Assembly: GCF_947258525.1 (NCBI RefSeq)
Contig: NZ_CAMYIP010000133.1
Location: 1 to 64,000, forward strand
DNA: 64,000 nt
Source: an uncultured Eudoraea sp.
Lineage (GTDB): Bacteria; Bacteroidota; Bacteroidia; Flavobacteriales; Flavobacteriaceae
Direction of reading: 5' to 3'
The position numbers and the translations under genes are program-made. The notes beneath the pieces are model-generated. The model was not told where the DNA came from and made no database searches. It saw only the letters and a list, made by a program, of their open reading frames with translations. Shown piece after piece: positions 1-10,266 of the stretch (the stretch's first letter is position 1; each line of letters starts with the position of its first letter).

Positions 1-70
1 AAGCAGCCGATTTACTCTTCTTGGTAATTGTGGCCCTTCCTTTTCGTACTAATTGTGAAATTGTTGGCAT
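1..70 (-). CDS. rpsL: 30S ribosomal protein S12, N-terminal fragment (truncated by window edge)
   Basis: Reverse complement of 1-70 reads MPTISQLVRKGRATITKKSKSAA, the S12 N-terminus; not in ORF track because truncated. Confidence 0.93.
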   Translation of the reverse strand, partial: MPTISQLVRKGRATITKKSKSAA

Positions 71-112
71 ACTAATATATATGTATAAATACTACCCTCG
101 TTTAAGGGCTGG

Positions 113-142
113 CAAATGTAGTAATTATTCATTATAATTCAA
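113..142 (-). promoter_or_regulatory. Bacteroidota primary sigma promoter of rpsL (TTG-N19-TACATTTG)
   Basis: Minus strand: TTG at 142-140, exact 19-nt spacer, TACATTTG at 120-113; 42 nt upstream of rpsL ATG. Confidence 0.7.
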
Positions 143-456
143 ATGCTATCCCATAATTTTATGTGATTTTTTTTTCGCTGTTTTTCATAGAGGGTTATAA
201 TGACGCAAAGGAGTCTTTTTAATACTAAATTAATTCTGGGTTTATACCTTAATATATAGGCTATCTAAATTTAATTATTTGATAGTCCCAATTGTCAACT
301 TCACTATAATAATCATAAGAATTCTAATGATTATTATTTAATTAAGAATATTTTAATTTATTATTCATTTTTTTAACAATTCTTTTGATAAATAATTTAA
401 CAATACACTCTTAAATTGTTTTTTTTTCGGTCTTTCTTCTTAAAGTTTTATTAAAA

Positions 457-464
457 TATGTTTG
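457..464 (+). promoter_or_regulatory. Putative -7 element TATGTTTG upstream of susC-like gene
   Basis: Exact match to TAnnTTTG, 55 nt before the ATG; no clear -33. Confidence 0.4.
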
Positions 465-519
465 GATTATTAACATGAAATTTGGATTTTCGCAGTTAGC
501 TAATTCAAATAATTAAAAA

Positions 520-3500
520 ATGAGAACAAATTTAAATGGAATCTTGACGCTGCTATTGGCGTTTGTTGTGCATTTATCATTTGCGCAAGACAAAGCGATT
601 TCGGGTACAGTTACCGATTTTGAAGGTTTACCCCTGCCGGGTGTAAACATCCTTGTTGAAGGTACAACAACCGGTACCCAAACCGATTTCGATGGTAATT
701 ATACTATCAGTGCAAGTGAAGGTCAGGCACTTCTCTTTACTTACATCGGACAAAGAGATGTAAGAATTGTCATTGGCGCATCGAACACCATTGATGTGCA
801 GATGGAAGAAGATGCCCAGGCACTGGAAGAGGTTGTAGTAACTGCACAAGGTATCGAGAGAGAGGAGAGATCGTTGGGTTATGCGGTATCAACCGTAGAT
901 GAAGCGGCAATTGAATCAAGACCGGAAGCAGATATAGGTAGGGTACTACAAGGAAAAGTAGCCGGGGTAAATATTACCGCCAGTAATGGCCTTTCAGGTT
1001 CAGGTACTAACATAATTATTAGAGGTTACACTTCTGTGACCCAATCTAACCAGCCACTTTTTGTGGTAGATGGGGTACCAATTGATTCAGGAACAAATAA
1101 CCAGGGATCCATCTTGGACGGTAACACGGCTTCAAGTAGGTTCTTAGATCTGGATCCGAACACAATCCAGGAAGTAAACGTTCTTAAAGGGTTGAGTGCA
1201 ACCGTTCTTTATGGTAACAGAGGTAGAAACGGGGTAATCCTTATTACTACTAAAAGTTCCGCAAAAGGCGATGCTCCAAGTAAAATGGAAGTTAGTGTAA
1301 GTACTTCAGCCTTTATTTCTGATGCTATTCTGCCTAAATACCAGGATAACTACGGAGGTGGTTTCCACCAGGGATTTGGCTTCTTCTTTAGTAACTGGGG
1401 TCCAAGGTTTGACAGGACAGATGATGATGGAGTATCTCTGGCCGGGCAATTTCTAGGTAATCAGTCTGGATTTGCACAATTAAGTCATCCTTTAAATTTT
1501 CTGGCAGACCAATCATTGGTAGCCGGTTATGAAGATATTGCTGCGCAACCTTATGAGTACAGACCTTACAATGGAGTTCGAGATTTCTTTAGAACCGGTT
1601 ATGTTACCAGTACCTCTATTAACTTAAGAGGGGGTAATGAAAATGCCAGCTTTAATTTTAACTACGGTAGAACAGAAGATAGAGGTATCACTCCTGGAAA
1701 CAAGGTATTAAGAAATAACTTTTCTTTAGGTGGTAATGCAAGACTAAATAACAAGTTTTCAATTCAAGGTTCTTTCCAGTTTATCAAAACAGATTACAAC
1801 TCGCCTCCAGTGGCCCCTTCTTTGGGTAGTGGATCTGCCTTTAACGGAGGGTCAGTTTTTGGAGATGTTTTGTATACTCCCAGATCGGTTGATTTAACAG
1901 GTCTTCCTTTTCAGGCGGCAGATGGCAGAAGCATGTATTACCGTTCCGGTAACGACATTCAAAACCCTTACTGGACAGTCGCAAACGTACAAACAAGTCA
2001 GGATACAGACCGTTTTATAGGGAACACCAGCATTTCTTATGAGATCAACGACTCTATGAACCTTTCATATAGATTAGGTTTAGACACCTATACAGAATTT
2101 AACAAATACGGACAAAACAAAGGGGGAGTTGACGGGCAGCCTTTGGGTCTTTTAAGAACCCGACAGGTTAGAAACACTATCTGGAACCATGATATTATAT
2201 ATACGTTAGATAAGAATTTATCAGAGAGTTTAAATTTAAAAGCAATTGCCGGTTTTAATGCCAGACGCGATGTTTTCAATTCTGATGGACTCGAAAGCCA
2301 GGGACAGTTAGTATTCGGCGTATTGGAACACTTTAACTTTACTACACCATCTGCACAAAACTCTTTTGTTAGAACAGGGAATGCCAATTTAGCACAAACC
2401 TTTGAAGAAAACCTTTTAGGAGCATATGTGGATTTAACCTTTAGCTATGAGGATTGGATCTATGCAAACGTGGTTGGTAGAAATGACTGGTCTTCTACTT
2501 TAGAACAAGAGAACAATTCTTTATTCTATCCCGGAGCCAGTGTTTCATTTATTCCTACATCTCTTTGGGATTCATGGTCTAGCGATGCGCTTAACTACTT
2601 GAAGTTCCGTTTTGGATACGGTTCCTCTGCAGGTTTCCCAACACCTTATAACACAAGAAATGTATTAGGCTTAAATGCTCGTGCACTAGTTGATATCAAC
2701 GGAAATGTAGTTTCTTCTAACTCGGTGGATAATTCTTTGGGTAATCCAAATTTGAAACCTGAAAGAGTTGCAGAACTTGAATTAGGAATAGATACCAGAC
2801 TTTTCAATATCTGGAATTTAAATGTGAGTGTGTTTGATAAGAAAACTACCGATTTAATTACGAACAGGCCATTAGATAGTTCCACCGGTTTTACAGGTAC
2901 AACAGTAAATATCGGAGAAATTAAATCTAAAGGTATCGAAGTAGATACCAATATTGATATTCTTAAAGAATTCGAACATGGAGTAGGATTTAATATTGCA
3001 GCTAATTTTACCGCAATAGAAACAACCGTAACAAAGTTGGCAGAAGGAACAAACAATATTCTTCTTACTTCTGCTATTGCCGGAGAAGCAGCTAACTATG
3101 CCGTGGAAGGAAGGCCCTTTGGAGTATTTTTAGGAACGACAATCCTTCAGGATGATGCGGGGAATAATTTGGTTAACGATGCCGGTCGTTATTTAGTAAA
3201 TAATACTATTTCGGAAATTGGAGATCCTAATCCGGACTGGAACACTGCTGTGATTCCTACTATTTCGTATAAGAATTTTTCACTGTCGGCTAACTTACAA
3301 TACCGCCATGGTGGGGATATCTATTCTACAACAGCCACAACTCTTATAGCGCGTGGCGTAGTAGATGATGATACACCTGTTCAAAGAGAAGCTCAATACA
3401 TCCTTCCTGGTATCCGGCAAGCAGATGGACTACCAAACCAAACGGCAATTACTGCTACGCAACTAGGTTTTAGCACATACTTTGCAGATGGTATTAATAC

Positions 3501-3771
3501 TTTTACCGTATATGATGGAAGTACGTTTAGAATTCAAGAAGCTTCGTTAACTTATGCTTTACCTTCTAAGACGCTAGATCAGACTCCATTTGGAAGTTTG
3601 TCTTTCACTTTATCAGGTCAAAACCTTTGGTTTAACGCAATTAATATGCCTTCCAATGTTAACTATGACACTAACTCTTCTAGTACAGGTGTTGGTAATG
3701 GACAAGGAATTGATTTCTTTACGGGGCCTTCGTCAAGAAGATATGGATTTACTGTAAGGGCATCCTTTTAA
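520..3771 (+). CDS. SusC/RagA family TonB-linked outer membrane protein
   Basis: Signal peptide, carboxypeptidase-regulatory-like domain (AISGTVTDFEGLPLPGVNILVEGT), plug domain, terminal beta-strand ending in F. Confidence 0.95.
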   Translation: MRTNLNGILTLLLAFVVHLSFAQDKAISGTVTDFEGLPLPGVNILVEGTTTGTQTDFDGNYTISASEGQALLFTYIGQRDVRIVIGASNTIDVQMEEDAQALEEVVVTAQGIEREERSLGYAVSTVDEAAIESRPEADIGRVLQGKVAGVNITASNGLSGSGTNIIIRGYTSVTQSNQPLFVVDGVPIDSGTNNQGSILDGNTASSRFLDLDPNTIQEVNVLKGLSATVLYGNRGRNGVILITTKSSAKGDAPSKMEVSVSTSAFISDAILPKYQDNYGGGFHQGFGFFFSNWGPRFDRTDDDGVSLAGQFLGNQSGFAQLSHPLNFLADQSLVAGYEDIAAQPYEYRPYNGVRDFFRTGYVTSTSINLRGGNENASFNFNYGRTEDRGITPGNKVLRNNFSLGGNARLNNKFSIQGSFQFIKTDYNSPPVAPSLGSGSAFNGGSVFGDVLYTPRSVDLTGLPFQAADGRSMYYRSGNDIQNPYWTVANVQTSQDTDRFIGNTSISYEINDSMNLSYRLGLDTYTEFNKYGQNKGGVDGQPLGLLRTRQVRNTIWNHDIIYTLDKNLSESLNLKAIAGFNARRDVFNSDGLESQGQLVFGVLEHFNFTTPSAQNSFVRTGNANLAQTFEENLLGAYVDLTFSYEDWIYANVVGRNDWSSTLEQENNSLFYPGASVSFIPTSLWDSWSSDALNYLKFRFGYGSSAGFPTPYNTRNVLGLNARALVDINGNVVSSNSVDNSLGNPNLKPERVAELELGIDTRLFNIWNLNVSVFDKKTTDLITNRPLDSSTGFTGTTVNIGEIKSKGIEVDTNIDILKEFEHGVGFNIAANFTAIETTVTKLAEGTNNILLTSAIAGEAANYAVEGRPFGVFLGTTILQDDAGNNLVNDAGRYLVNNTISEIGDPNPDWNTAVIPTISYKNFSLSANLQYRHGGDIYSTTATTLIARGVVDDDTPVQREAQYILPGIRQADGLPNQTAITATQLGFSTYFADGINTFTVYDGSTFRIQEASLTYALPSKTLDQTPFGSLSFTLSGQNLWFNAINMPSNVNYDTNSSSTGVGNGQGIDFFTGPSSRRYGFTVRASF

Positions 3772-3783
3772 TAGATAAGAGAA

Positions 3784-5511
3784 ATGAAAAATATAACGAA
3801 TATTATGAAAAATAGGTTTAAGTTTATTGGTTTGGCATTTATTGCCACATCAATGTTACTAATAAATGGATGCGAAACAACGGATCTGGATGTGCAGCCG
3901 AATCCAAACTTTTTAAGCCCGGAGCAATCGGATATTGATTTTTTCCTGAATGCAATTCAAATAAGAATTGCCAATTTACATTCAGGAACTGAAGGACGTG
4001 GTGAAAATGGATGGGCACAGTTTGGAATGGAACCTGTAAGAATACAACACGGTTTTGGCCCTACTTACCGGGATTTTTATGATCCGGGAGATTTTGATCA
4101 AATTTGGGATGATGTGTATTCTGAATTACTGATCGATATCAGAACCATGACTCCTTTAGCAGAAGAAGCTGAATTGTATACACATGTAGCAATAGGACAG
4201 ATAATCGAAGCATATGCTATGATGAACATGGTAGATTTGTTTGGAGATGTTCCTTACTCTGAAGCCGCCAGAGGGGTAGAGGGAATTTTTAATCCTGCTG
4301 TTGACTCAGGTGCTGATATTTATGCAGCTTTAGATGCTCTTTTACAAGATGCTATTGCTAATATTCAAAAATCCGAATTGGCTCTTCCAACCAATGATTT
4401 GTATTATGGAGGAGATGAAGGTAAATGGAGAAAAGCGGCTAATACTATGAGATTGCGTTTGGCTGTTCAAAGTAGGCTGGTAAGTCCAGCTGCTTCTGCT
4501 GCTACTATCAATAGTATTGTTGGTGGGGGTCAGTTTATCGCGTCCTCTGCAGATGATCTTCAATTCCAGTGGGGTACAAGTAACGCAGCACCGGATAGCA
4601 GGCATCCTTATTTTGATGCCAATTACGATGGTGCAGGCCCTAGTTCTGACTTTTACACCTGTAACTATTATATGAATTTAATGGCGAATCAGTATACGGC
4701 TATTGATCCACGAATTCGCTATTATATGTACAGACAACAAAGTAATTATGACGGGGCTGATAATATTACCAAAGAATGTGTAAATGAACCATTAGTACCT
4801 AGTTGGTGGACAGGTTTTGATTACTATTGCACAGTACCGGCAACCAATGGATATGGTGGTCTTTGGGGAAGAAACCACATGGATGATGATGGTATTCCGC
4901 CAGATGACGCTTTTAGAACACTCCATGGTACATATCCTATAGGAGGGCCATTTGATGCAGAGGATTTCCGAAATGTTTCCGGTTCTACTGCGGTTAGCGA
5001 AGGTTTAGCCGGAGCAGGAATTTCTCCTATGCTTTTAGCTGCCAATACCCATTTAATGTTAGCAGAATCTGCTCTTGAACTGGGAACGGCCGGAGACGCC
5101 AGAACTTATTTAGAAACAGGCGTTAGAGAATCCATGAACAAAGTCGCAGCCTTTGGAGCTCCGGTGGCAACCGGATCTGGTTTTGAAGCTACTCCTGCAC
5201 TTATTGATGCTCATATTGCGAGGATTCTAGCCGCCTATGATGCAGCCGACAATACTGGAAAACTGAGAATTATTGCGGAGCAAGTTTTCATTGCTTCCTG
5301 GTGTGACGGTATGACTGCGTATAACACCTATAGAAGAACAGGACAACCAGATAATTTAAGCCCTGCTTTTGTTGTTGAAAATCCTGGTAACTTTCTGAGA
5401 TCTATGTGGTATCCACAGACGGCTTCAGATAATAATACCAATATTTCACAGAAGGCAAATCCGGATACCCCGGTATTCTGGGATACTAATCCTCCAGGTT
5501 TTGTAAATTAA
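3784..5511 (+). CDS. SusD/RagB family nutrient-binding outer membrane lipoprotein (SusD-like_2 type)
   Basis: Lipobox LLINGC; SusD-like motifs (GQIIEAYAMMNMVDLFGDVPYSEA); directly after susC-like gene. Confidence 0.92.
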   Translation: MKNITNIMKNRFKFIGLAFIATSMLLINGCETTDLDVQPNPNFLSPEQSDIDFFLNAIQIRIANLHSGTEGRGENGWAQFGMEPVRIQHGFGPTYRDFYDPGDFDQIWDDVYSELLIDIRTMTPLAEEAELYTHVAIGQIIEAYAMMNMVDLFGDVPYSEAARGVEGIFNPAVDSGADIYAALDALLQDAIANIQKSELALPTNDLYYGGDEGKWRKAANTMRLRLAVQSRLVSPAASAATINSIVGGGQFIASSADDLQFQWGTSNAAPDSRHPYFDANYDGAGPSSDFYTCNYYMNLMANQYTAIDPRIRYYMYRQQSNYDGADNITKECVNEPLVPSWWTGFDYYCTVPATNGYGGLWGRNHMDDDGIPPDDAFRTLHGTYPIGGPFDAEDFRNVSGSTAVSEGLAGAGISPMLLAANTHLMLAESALELGTAGDARTYLETGVRESMNKVAAFGAPVATGSGFEATPALIDAHIARILAAYDAADNTGKLRIIAEQVFIASWCDGMTAYNTYRRTGQPDNLSPAFVVENPGNFLRSMWYPQTASDNNTNISQKANPDTPVFWDTNPPGFVN

Positions 5512-5525
5512 AATATCGATAAAAA

Positions 5526-6338
5526 ATGAAAAATATGAAAAATATAAGTAAAATCATTTTAGGGATTCTTGCCGTTGCCTTAACTATGGCATCCTGCGAA
5601 GATGAAGACAAGTTTCCACTAAGTGTTCATTTGGATGACGCCAACAAGGCGGCTTATGTCCGTACGGTTGTTAATCAATATCTTTATCTTGTAGAAGATA
5701 TTAAGGATGCTTCTTTTGAAGCAACCGTAGATGTACCGGTTGACAATGTAGCCCAGTATGATCTGAGCTTTACTTTGAGAAGTGCTAGTGGTGAGTATGA
5801 TACTATACCATTGAATACTATTACTGAATTTCCCACAAGTATCTCATACACTTATGCGGAACTAGCTGGTTTAGTAGGGTATTCTATCGATGATATAGCT
5901 GGCGGAGACATTTTCCAGTTCATTGGTACTTGTATAGGAAAGGACGGGAGTTTTTGGACAGTTGACAATTATACGGGAGATGTTACCGGGCAACTAGCAC
6001 AGCGTAATGGCTTTGCTTTTAATGTATTAGTTGAATGTGCTCCTATTACGGATGTTGAAACGGCAGGGACCTGGGTTGCTGATTTACAGGATACATTCGG
6101 AGATGGCTGGGATGAGGCTTTCTTAACTTTTAGTATAGACGGTTCAACAACCGCTTATACTATTTCTGCAGCTCAAGGAGGTTCAGCAACTTACGATATA
6201 GAAGTACCAGACGGTGTTGTATTGGAAATTTTTTATACGCCTGGAAACTTTGAAAGTGAACACACGTACCAGCTTTACTCCCCTGACGGAGCGCTTTATG
6301 GCGATTACGGACCGGCTCCCGGGAGATGTGCTAACTAA
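5526..6338 (+). CDS. Lipoprotein of unknown function, third gene of SusCD operon (candidate surface ligand-binding protein)
   Basis: Lipobox (TMASC); co-oriented 14 nt after susD-like gene; C-terminal DTFGDGWDEAFLTFSIDG motif. Confidence 0.7.
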   Translation: MKNMKNISKIILGILAVALTMASCEDEDKFPLSVHLDDANKAAYVRTVVNQYLYLVEDIKDASFEATVDVPVDNVAQYDLSFTLRSASGEYDTIPLNTITEFPTSISYTYAELAGLVGYSIDDIAGGDIFQFIGTCIGKDGSFWTVDNYTGDVTGQLAQRNGFAFNVLVECAPITDVETAGTWVADLQDTFGDGWDEAFLTFSIDGSTTAYTISAAQGGSATYDIEVPDGVVLEIFYTPGNFESEHTYQLYSPDGALYGDYGPAPGRCAN

Positions 6339-6348
6339 ATTTTAACAT

Positions 6349-6386
6349 AATCTGGAAGTATCTAGATAATTAGATACTTCCAGATT
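6349..6386 (+). terminator. Strong hairpin after SusCD operon
   Basis: AATCTGGAAGTATCTA-GATAAT-TAGATACTTCCAGATT: perfect 16-bp stem, 6-nt loop. Confidence 0.75.
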
Positions 6387-6496
6387 TATATCTTTTAAAA
6401 GCTATATTTCGATTATTTATATAATTGATTTATAGCTTTTTTCTTTTGTTAATGAAGAGTCCTCGTAAATGGTTAGTATTTATCTATCTTTAAAGC

Positions 6497-7234
6497 ATGC
6501 AAAAAACCTCCCGCATTTACGGTATAAGAGCTGTTATAGAGGCTATTAATTCTAAAAGCACCATAGACAAAATATTTATTCAAAAAGGTCTTGGCGGCAG
6601 TCTTTACAAAGAATTAGAATCCCTGATCCGTGAAAATGGGATAAGCTTCTCCTATGTTCCTATAGAAAAGCTCAACAGGCTTACACGAAATAACCACCAG
6701 GGAGTAATTGCCAATATCTCGCCCATTGAGTTTTACAACTTTGAAACTTTAGTTGAAGAGGTGATGGAAAAGAAGGAAGCACCTTTATTTCTACTTTTAG
6801 ACCAACTCTCTGATGTAAGGAACTTTGGGGCCATAATACGAACTGCTGAATGTACCGGCGTGGATGGCATTATAATTCAAAAAAAAGGCGCCGCACCGGT
6901 AACGGAAGATACCATAAAAACATCGGCCGGAGCTGCCTTTAAGGTGCCAATAGCTAAAATAGATCATCTGAAAGACGCCGTTTTCTATTTACAGTCGTCA
7001 GGAATTCAGGTAATTGCCGCTACAGAAAAAACGGAACACAGTATTTACGATATAAATTTTAAGGTGCCCTGCGCCATTATTATGGGCTCTGAAGATTCAG
7101 GCATATCACCATCAATATTAAAAACCGTAGACCATAAGGCAAAATTGCCTCTTTTAGGTGAAATAGCCTCCCTTAATGTATCAGTAGCCTGCGCGGTTTT
7201 TTTATATGAAGCCGTAAGACAAAGAACCACTTAA
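6497..7234 (+). CDS. rlmB: 23S rRNA (guanosine-2'-O-)-methyltransferase RlmB (SpoU/TrmH family)
   Basis: YGIRAVIEAI N-terminus, LDQLSDVRNFGAIIRTAEC, IMGSEDSGIS, LPLLGEIASLNVSVACAVFLYE motifs. Confidence 0.93.
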   Translation: MQKTSRIYGIRAVIEAINSKSTIDKIFIQKGLGGSLYKELESLIRENGISFSYVPIEKLNRLTRNNHQGVIANISPIEFYNFETLVEEVMEKKEAPLFLLLDQLSDVRNFGAIIRTAECTGVDGIIIQKKGAAPVTEDTIKTSAGAAFKVPIAKIDHLKDAVFYLQSSGIQVIAATEKTEHSIYDINFKVPCAIIMGSEDSGISPSILKTVDHKAKLPLLGEIASLNVSVACAVFLYEAVRQRTT

Positions 7235-7235
7235 T

Positions 7236-7982
7236 TCAATTGCCTTGGTCATTGGTTTTATCCTTCCTGAAATGATATTTTATTTTATAAGTCCTTTCCT
7301 GAGATTCTGAATCGTCGTTTTTACTTTCAATAAAGTTTCCTTGTTCATCAAAGTGTTTTAAAAATTCATCCTCCTCTTCATTGTAATTTTCCAATTCCCA
7401 GGCATATTTTTTCACAGATGGTAGTTTTGCCTTAACAAATACAGCAAGGAGCAATCCGGTAATAAATCCGGCTAAATGCCCTTCCCAGGAAATATCCTCC
7501 TTCAAAGGAAATATGAACCATAACAAACCTCCATAAATAAATACAACCATTAATGAAAGGGCTACAAGCCGGTAATATTTGGTGAAGATTCCTTTAAAGA
7601 AAATAAAGCTGGCCAATACATAGATCAAACCACTGGCGCCAATATGATAAGACGGCCTTCCTATAACCCAGGTTAATAATCCCGAAAATAGCACACCCCA
7701 CAGCAGGACCTTGAAGGAGACACTTCTGTAAAAATAGACCAAAGAAACAGTTAGAATGGCAATTGGTATGGTGTTATTGTAAAGATGTTCAATTGAGCCG
7801 TGCAGAAACGGGCTAAAAAACACTCCTCTTAATCCCTTTAAAGTTCTGGGATATATACCGTATTGATTTAAATTGATCTGAAATCGGATCTCCACCCAAA
7901 ATACAGTCCAAATCAATAGCACCGCTATCATTGGAACTAGCAGTACTCTATTCGAAAATTTAAAATAGCTATCCTCAGACAT
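7236..7982 (-). CDS. Rhomboid family intramembrane serine protease
   Basis: Multi-TM protein with HGSIEHLYNN, IGASGLIYVLASF (GxSG) and HLAGFITG motifs. Confidence 0.9.
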   Translation of the reverse strand: MSEDSYFKFSNRVLLVPMIAVLLIWTVFWVEIRFQINLNQYGIYPRTLKGLRGVFFSPFLHGSIEHLYNNTIPIAILTVSLVYFYRSVSFKVLLWGVLFSGLLTWVIGRPSYHIGASGLIYVLASFIFFKGIFTKYYRLVALSLMVVFIYGGLLWFIFPLKEDISWEGHLAGFITGLLLAVFVKAKLPSVKKYAWELENYNEEEDEFLKHFDEQGNFIESKNDDSESQERTYKIKYHFRKDKTNDQGN

Positions 7983-8134
7983 AAGATTAAGTTACATTTT
8001 ATTTCCTCAATTTATTGGCCACAATCACAAAACATGATAAATTGTCAGGGCAATGTTTTTAATTATAAATTTAGAAACCTTGTAATAAATTAAGTAATCG
8101 TATTAGGTATAAACGTATTTATTACATTTATCAT

Positions 8135-9406
8135 ATGAATGAGCCACTTGCAGAGCGGGTACGCCCAAAAACACTTGAAGATTATATTAGTCAGCATCAT
8201 TTGGTTGGTGCAGATGGTTCTTTAACAACCCAGATAAAAAAAGGCAGTATTCCATCACTCATTCTTTGGGGGCCACCGGGTACGGGAAAAACTACCCTGG
8301 CCCATATTATTGCAAATGAAAGTGAACGTCCCTTTTATACATTAAGCGCCATAAACAGCGGCGTTAAGGACATCAGGGAAGTAATAGAAAAAGCCAAACA
8401 AAGTGGTGGTTTATTTACCGCTAAAAATCCTATTCTATTTATTGATGAGATACATCGGTTTAGCAAATCACAGCAGGATTCTTTATTGGGGGCCGTTGAA
8501 AAAGGCTGGGTAACACTCATTGGGGCAACTACAGAAAATCCAAGTTTCGAAGTTATTCCGGCACTTTTGTCGCGTTGCCAGGTTTATATCCTCAAATCTT
8601 TTGGAAAAGAGGACTTAGAAGCATTGTTGCAAAGAGCAATGGCCGAAGATATAATGTTAAAGTCAAAAAATATAAAGCTCAAAGAAACAGAAGCGCTTTT
8701 ACGACTTTCCGGAGGAGATGGCAGAAAATTGCTGAATATATTTGAGTTGGTAGTTTCCTCTGAAGATAAAACGGATATTATCATCACAGACCAACTGGTG
8801 ATGCAGAAAGTCCAGAAAAACACTGTATTATATGATAAGACAGGGGAACAACACTACGATATAGTATCGGCCTTTATAAAATCTATCCGTGGTAGTGATC
8901 CCAATGGAGCAGTATATTGGCTTGCCAGAATGATTGAGGGAGGAGAAGATGTAAAATTTATAGCGCGGCGTTTACTAATATCTGCGTCTGAGGACATTGG
9001 TATGGCTAACCCTACTGCATTGGTTATCGCCAATTCTACTTTTCAGGCCGTTAGTACTATTGGCTATCCTGAAGCCCGAATACTGCTTAGCCAATGCACA
9101 ATTTATCTGGCAACTTCACCAAAAAGTAATACCAGTTATATGGCTATCAAAAAAGCACAGGAGTATGTTAAGGATTCCGGAGATCTTTCTGTGCCACTAG
9201 CGTTGAGGAATGCCCCCACCAAGCTTATGAAAGAATTAGGTTATGGTGAAAACTACAAATATGCACATGACTATGAGGATAATTTTACAGAACTGGAATT
9301 CTTGCCAGATCAAATAAAAGGGACCTCCTTTTATATCCCCGGAGATAATAAAAGAGAGATGGCACTCAAAGAATTTCTTAAAAAAAGATGGAAGGATAAA
9401 TACTAG
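8135..9406 (+). CDS. rarA: Replication-associated recombination protein A (RarA/MgsA AAA+ ATPase)
   Basis: LAERVRPKTLEDYISQHHLVG, Walker A GPPGTGKTT, FIDEIHRFSKSQQD. Confidence 0.95.
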   Translation: MNEPLAERVRPKTLEDYISQHHLVGADGSLTTQIKKGSIPSLILWGPPGTGKTTLAHIIANESERPFYTLSAINSGVKDIREVIEKAKQSGGLFTAKNPILFIDEIHRFSKSQQDSLLGAVEKGWVTLIGATTENPSFEVIPALLSRCQVYILKSFGKEDLEALLQRAMAEDIMLKSKNIKLKETEALLRLSGGDGRKLLNIFELVVSSEDKTDIIITDQLVMQKVQKNTVLYDKTGEQHYDIVSAFIKSIRGSDPNGAVYWLARMIEGGEDVKFIARRLLISASEDIGMANPTALVIANSTFQAVSTIGYPEARILLSQCTIYLATSPKSNTSYMAIKKAQEYVKDSGDLSVPLALRNAPTKLMKELGYGENYKYAHDYEDNFTELEFLPDQIKGTSFYIPGDNKREMALKEFLKKRWKDKY

Positions 9407-10254
9407 AATTTAATAGTAAATTCTTCTAATTGTGCTTGGCCAGAAACATAATATTCAAAATACCATTGGTTTGAGCGTTTATAAACTAAGCCGCTTCCTT
9501 TTTCATTGACGCCTATATAAACCTCCGGAATGGAAGTCTGATATATTTTCAAACGAATTTTTGGGGTACTGTCTACTAGCTGATATCCATTTGGAATTTC
9601 CTGGGCATACAATACATATGAATCTGAAGTCTTGGGAATAGTGCTCGTGCTTGCAGCAACCACGGCCGTATTTTCGATGGCGGCTGTTTTTGGATTCGGG
9701 GTTATTTCGGATTGTGTTAAATTCTCCTCAACTGCGGTGGTTGTTTGCCTGCCCTTATTCTCTGATGGCTCTCCTTTTCCCTCTGCATCAATTACAACTG
9801 CTGTGGTAGATACACTTTTGGTCTCAACAGGATTATACTTGTAGTTAAGGGAATTGATTGACGTAAAAGCCATTTCAATAGCTTCCTTATAACTCGATGT
9901 GTAATCCTTTTCTTTGCTCCTTCCTTCCAAACTTTTGTAAACTTCATTGGAATTGCAATCCTCCAGAACAATGGAAGCTTTAGTTACGAACATACTGGTT
10001 GTATGATCCAATTGTGCCAGGAGACCAAGACATCTGTTCGTATTTAAGTCAGATGGCAAATCATCTTCATAATAAGTTTCAAATCCCTTTTTTGTAAAAA
10101 GATACTTTAACAGCGTACTGGTCTTGTATTGATTTTCATCTTTAAAGCCCTTAAAGTTTTTAGGTATAATAATATATTTATACTCATTCAACTGGGCTTG
10201 CAGCCCTAATGAAAATATAAAAACCAGGAACAGGCAGGAAAATAAATTCTTCAT
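9403..10254 (-). CDS. Secreted/periplasmic hypothetical protein
   Basis: Signal peptide MKNLFSCLFLVFIFSLGLQAQ; last gene of a three-gene minus-strand group. Confidence 0.75.
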   Translation of the reverse strand: MKNLFSCLFLVFIFSLGLQAQLNEYKYIIIPKNFKGFKDENQYKTSTLLKYLFTKKGFETYYEDDLPSDLNTNRCLGLLAQLDHTTSMFVTKASIVLEDCNSNEVYKSLEGRSKEKDYTSSYKEAIEMAFTSINSLNYKYNPVETKSVSTTAVVIDAEGKGEPSENKGRQTTTAVEENLTQSEITPNPKTAAIENTAVVAASTSTIPKTSDSYVLYAQEIPNGYQLVDSTPKIRLKIYQTSIPEVYIGVNEKGSGLVYKRSNQWYFEYYVSGQAQLEEFTIKF

Positions 10255-10266
10255 TTAGTATACAGT

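Noticed and set aside
2646-3056. 136-aa minus ORF inside susC-like gene
   Set aside because: Shadow ORF of a clearly coding plus-strand gene, low-complexity V/L/S composition
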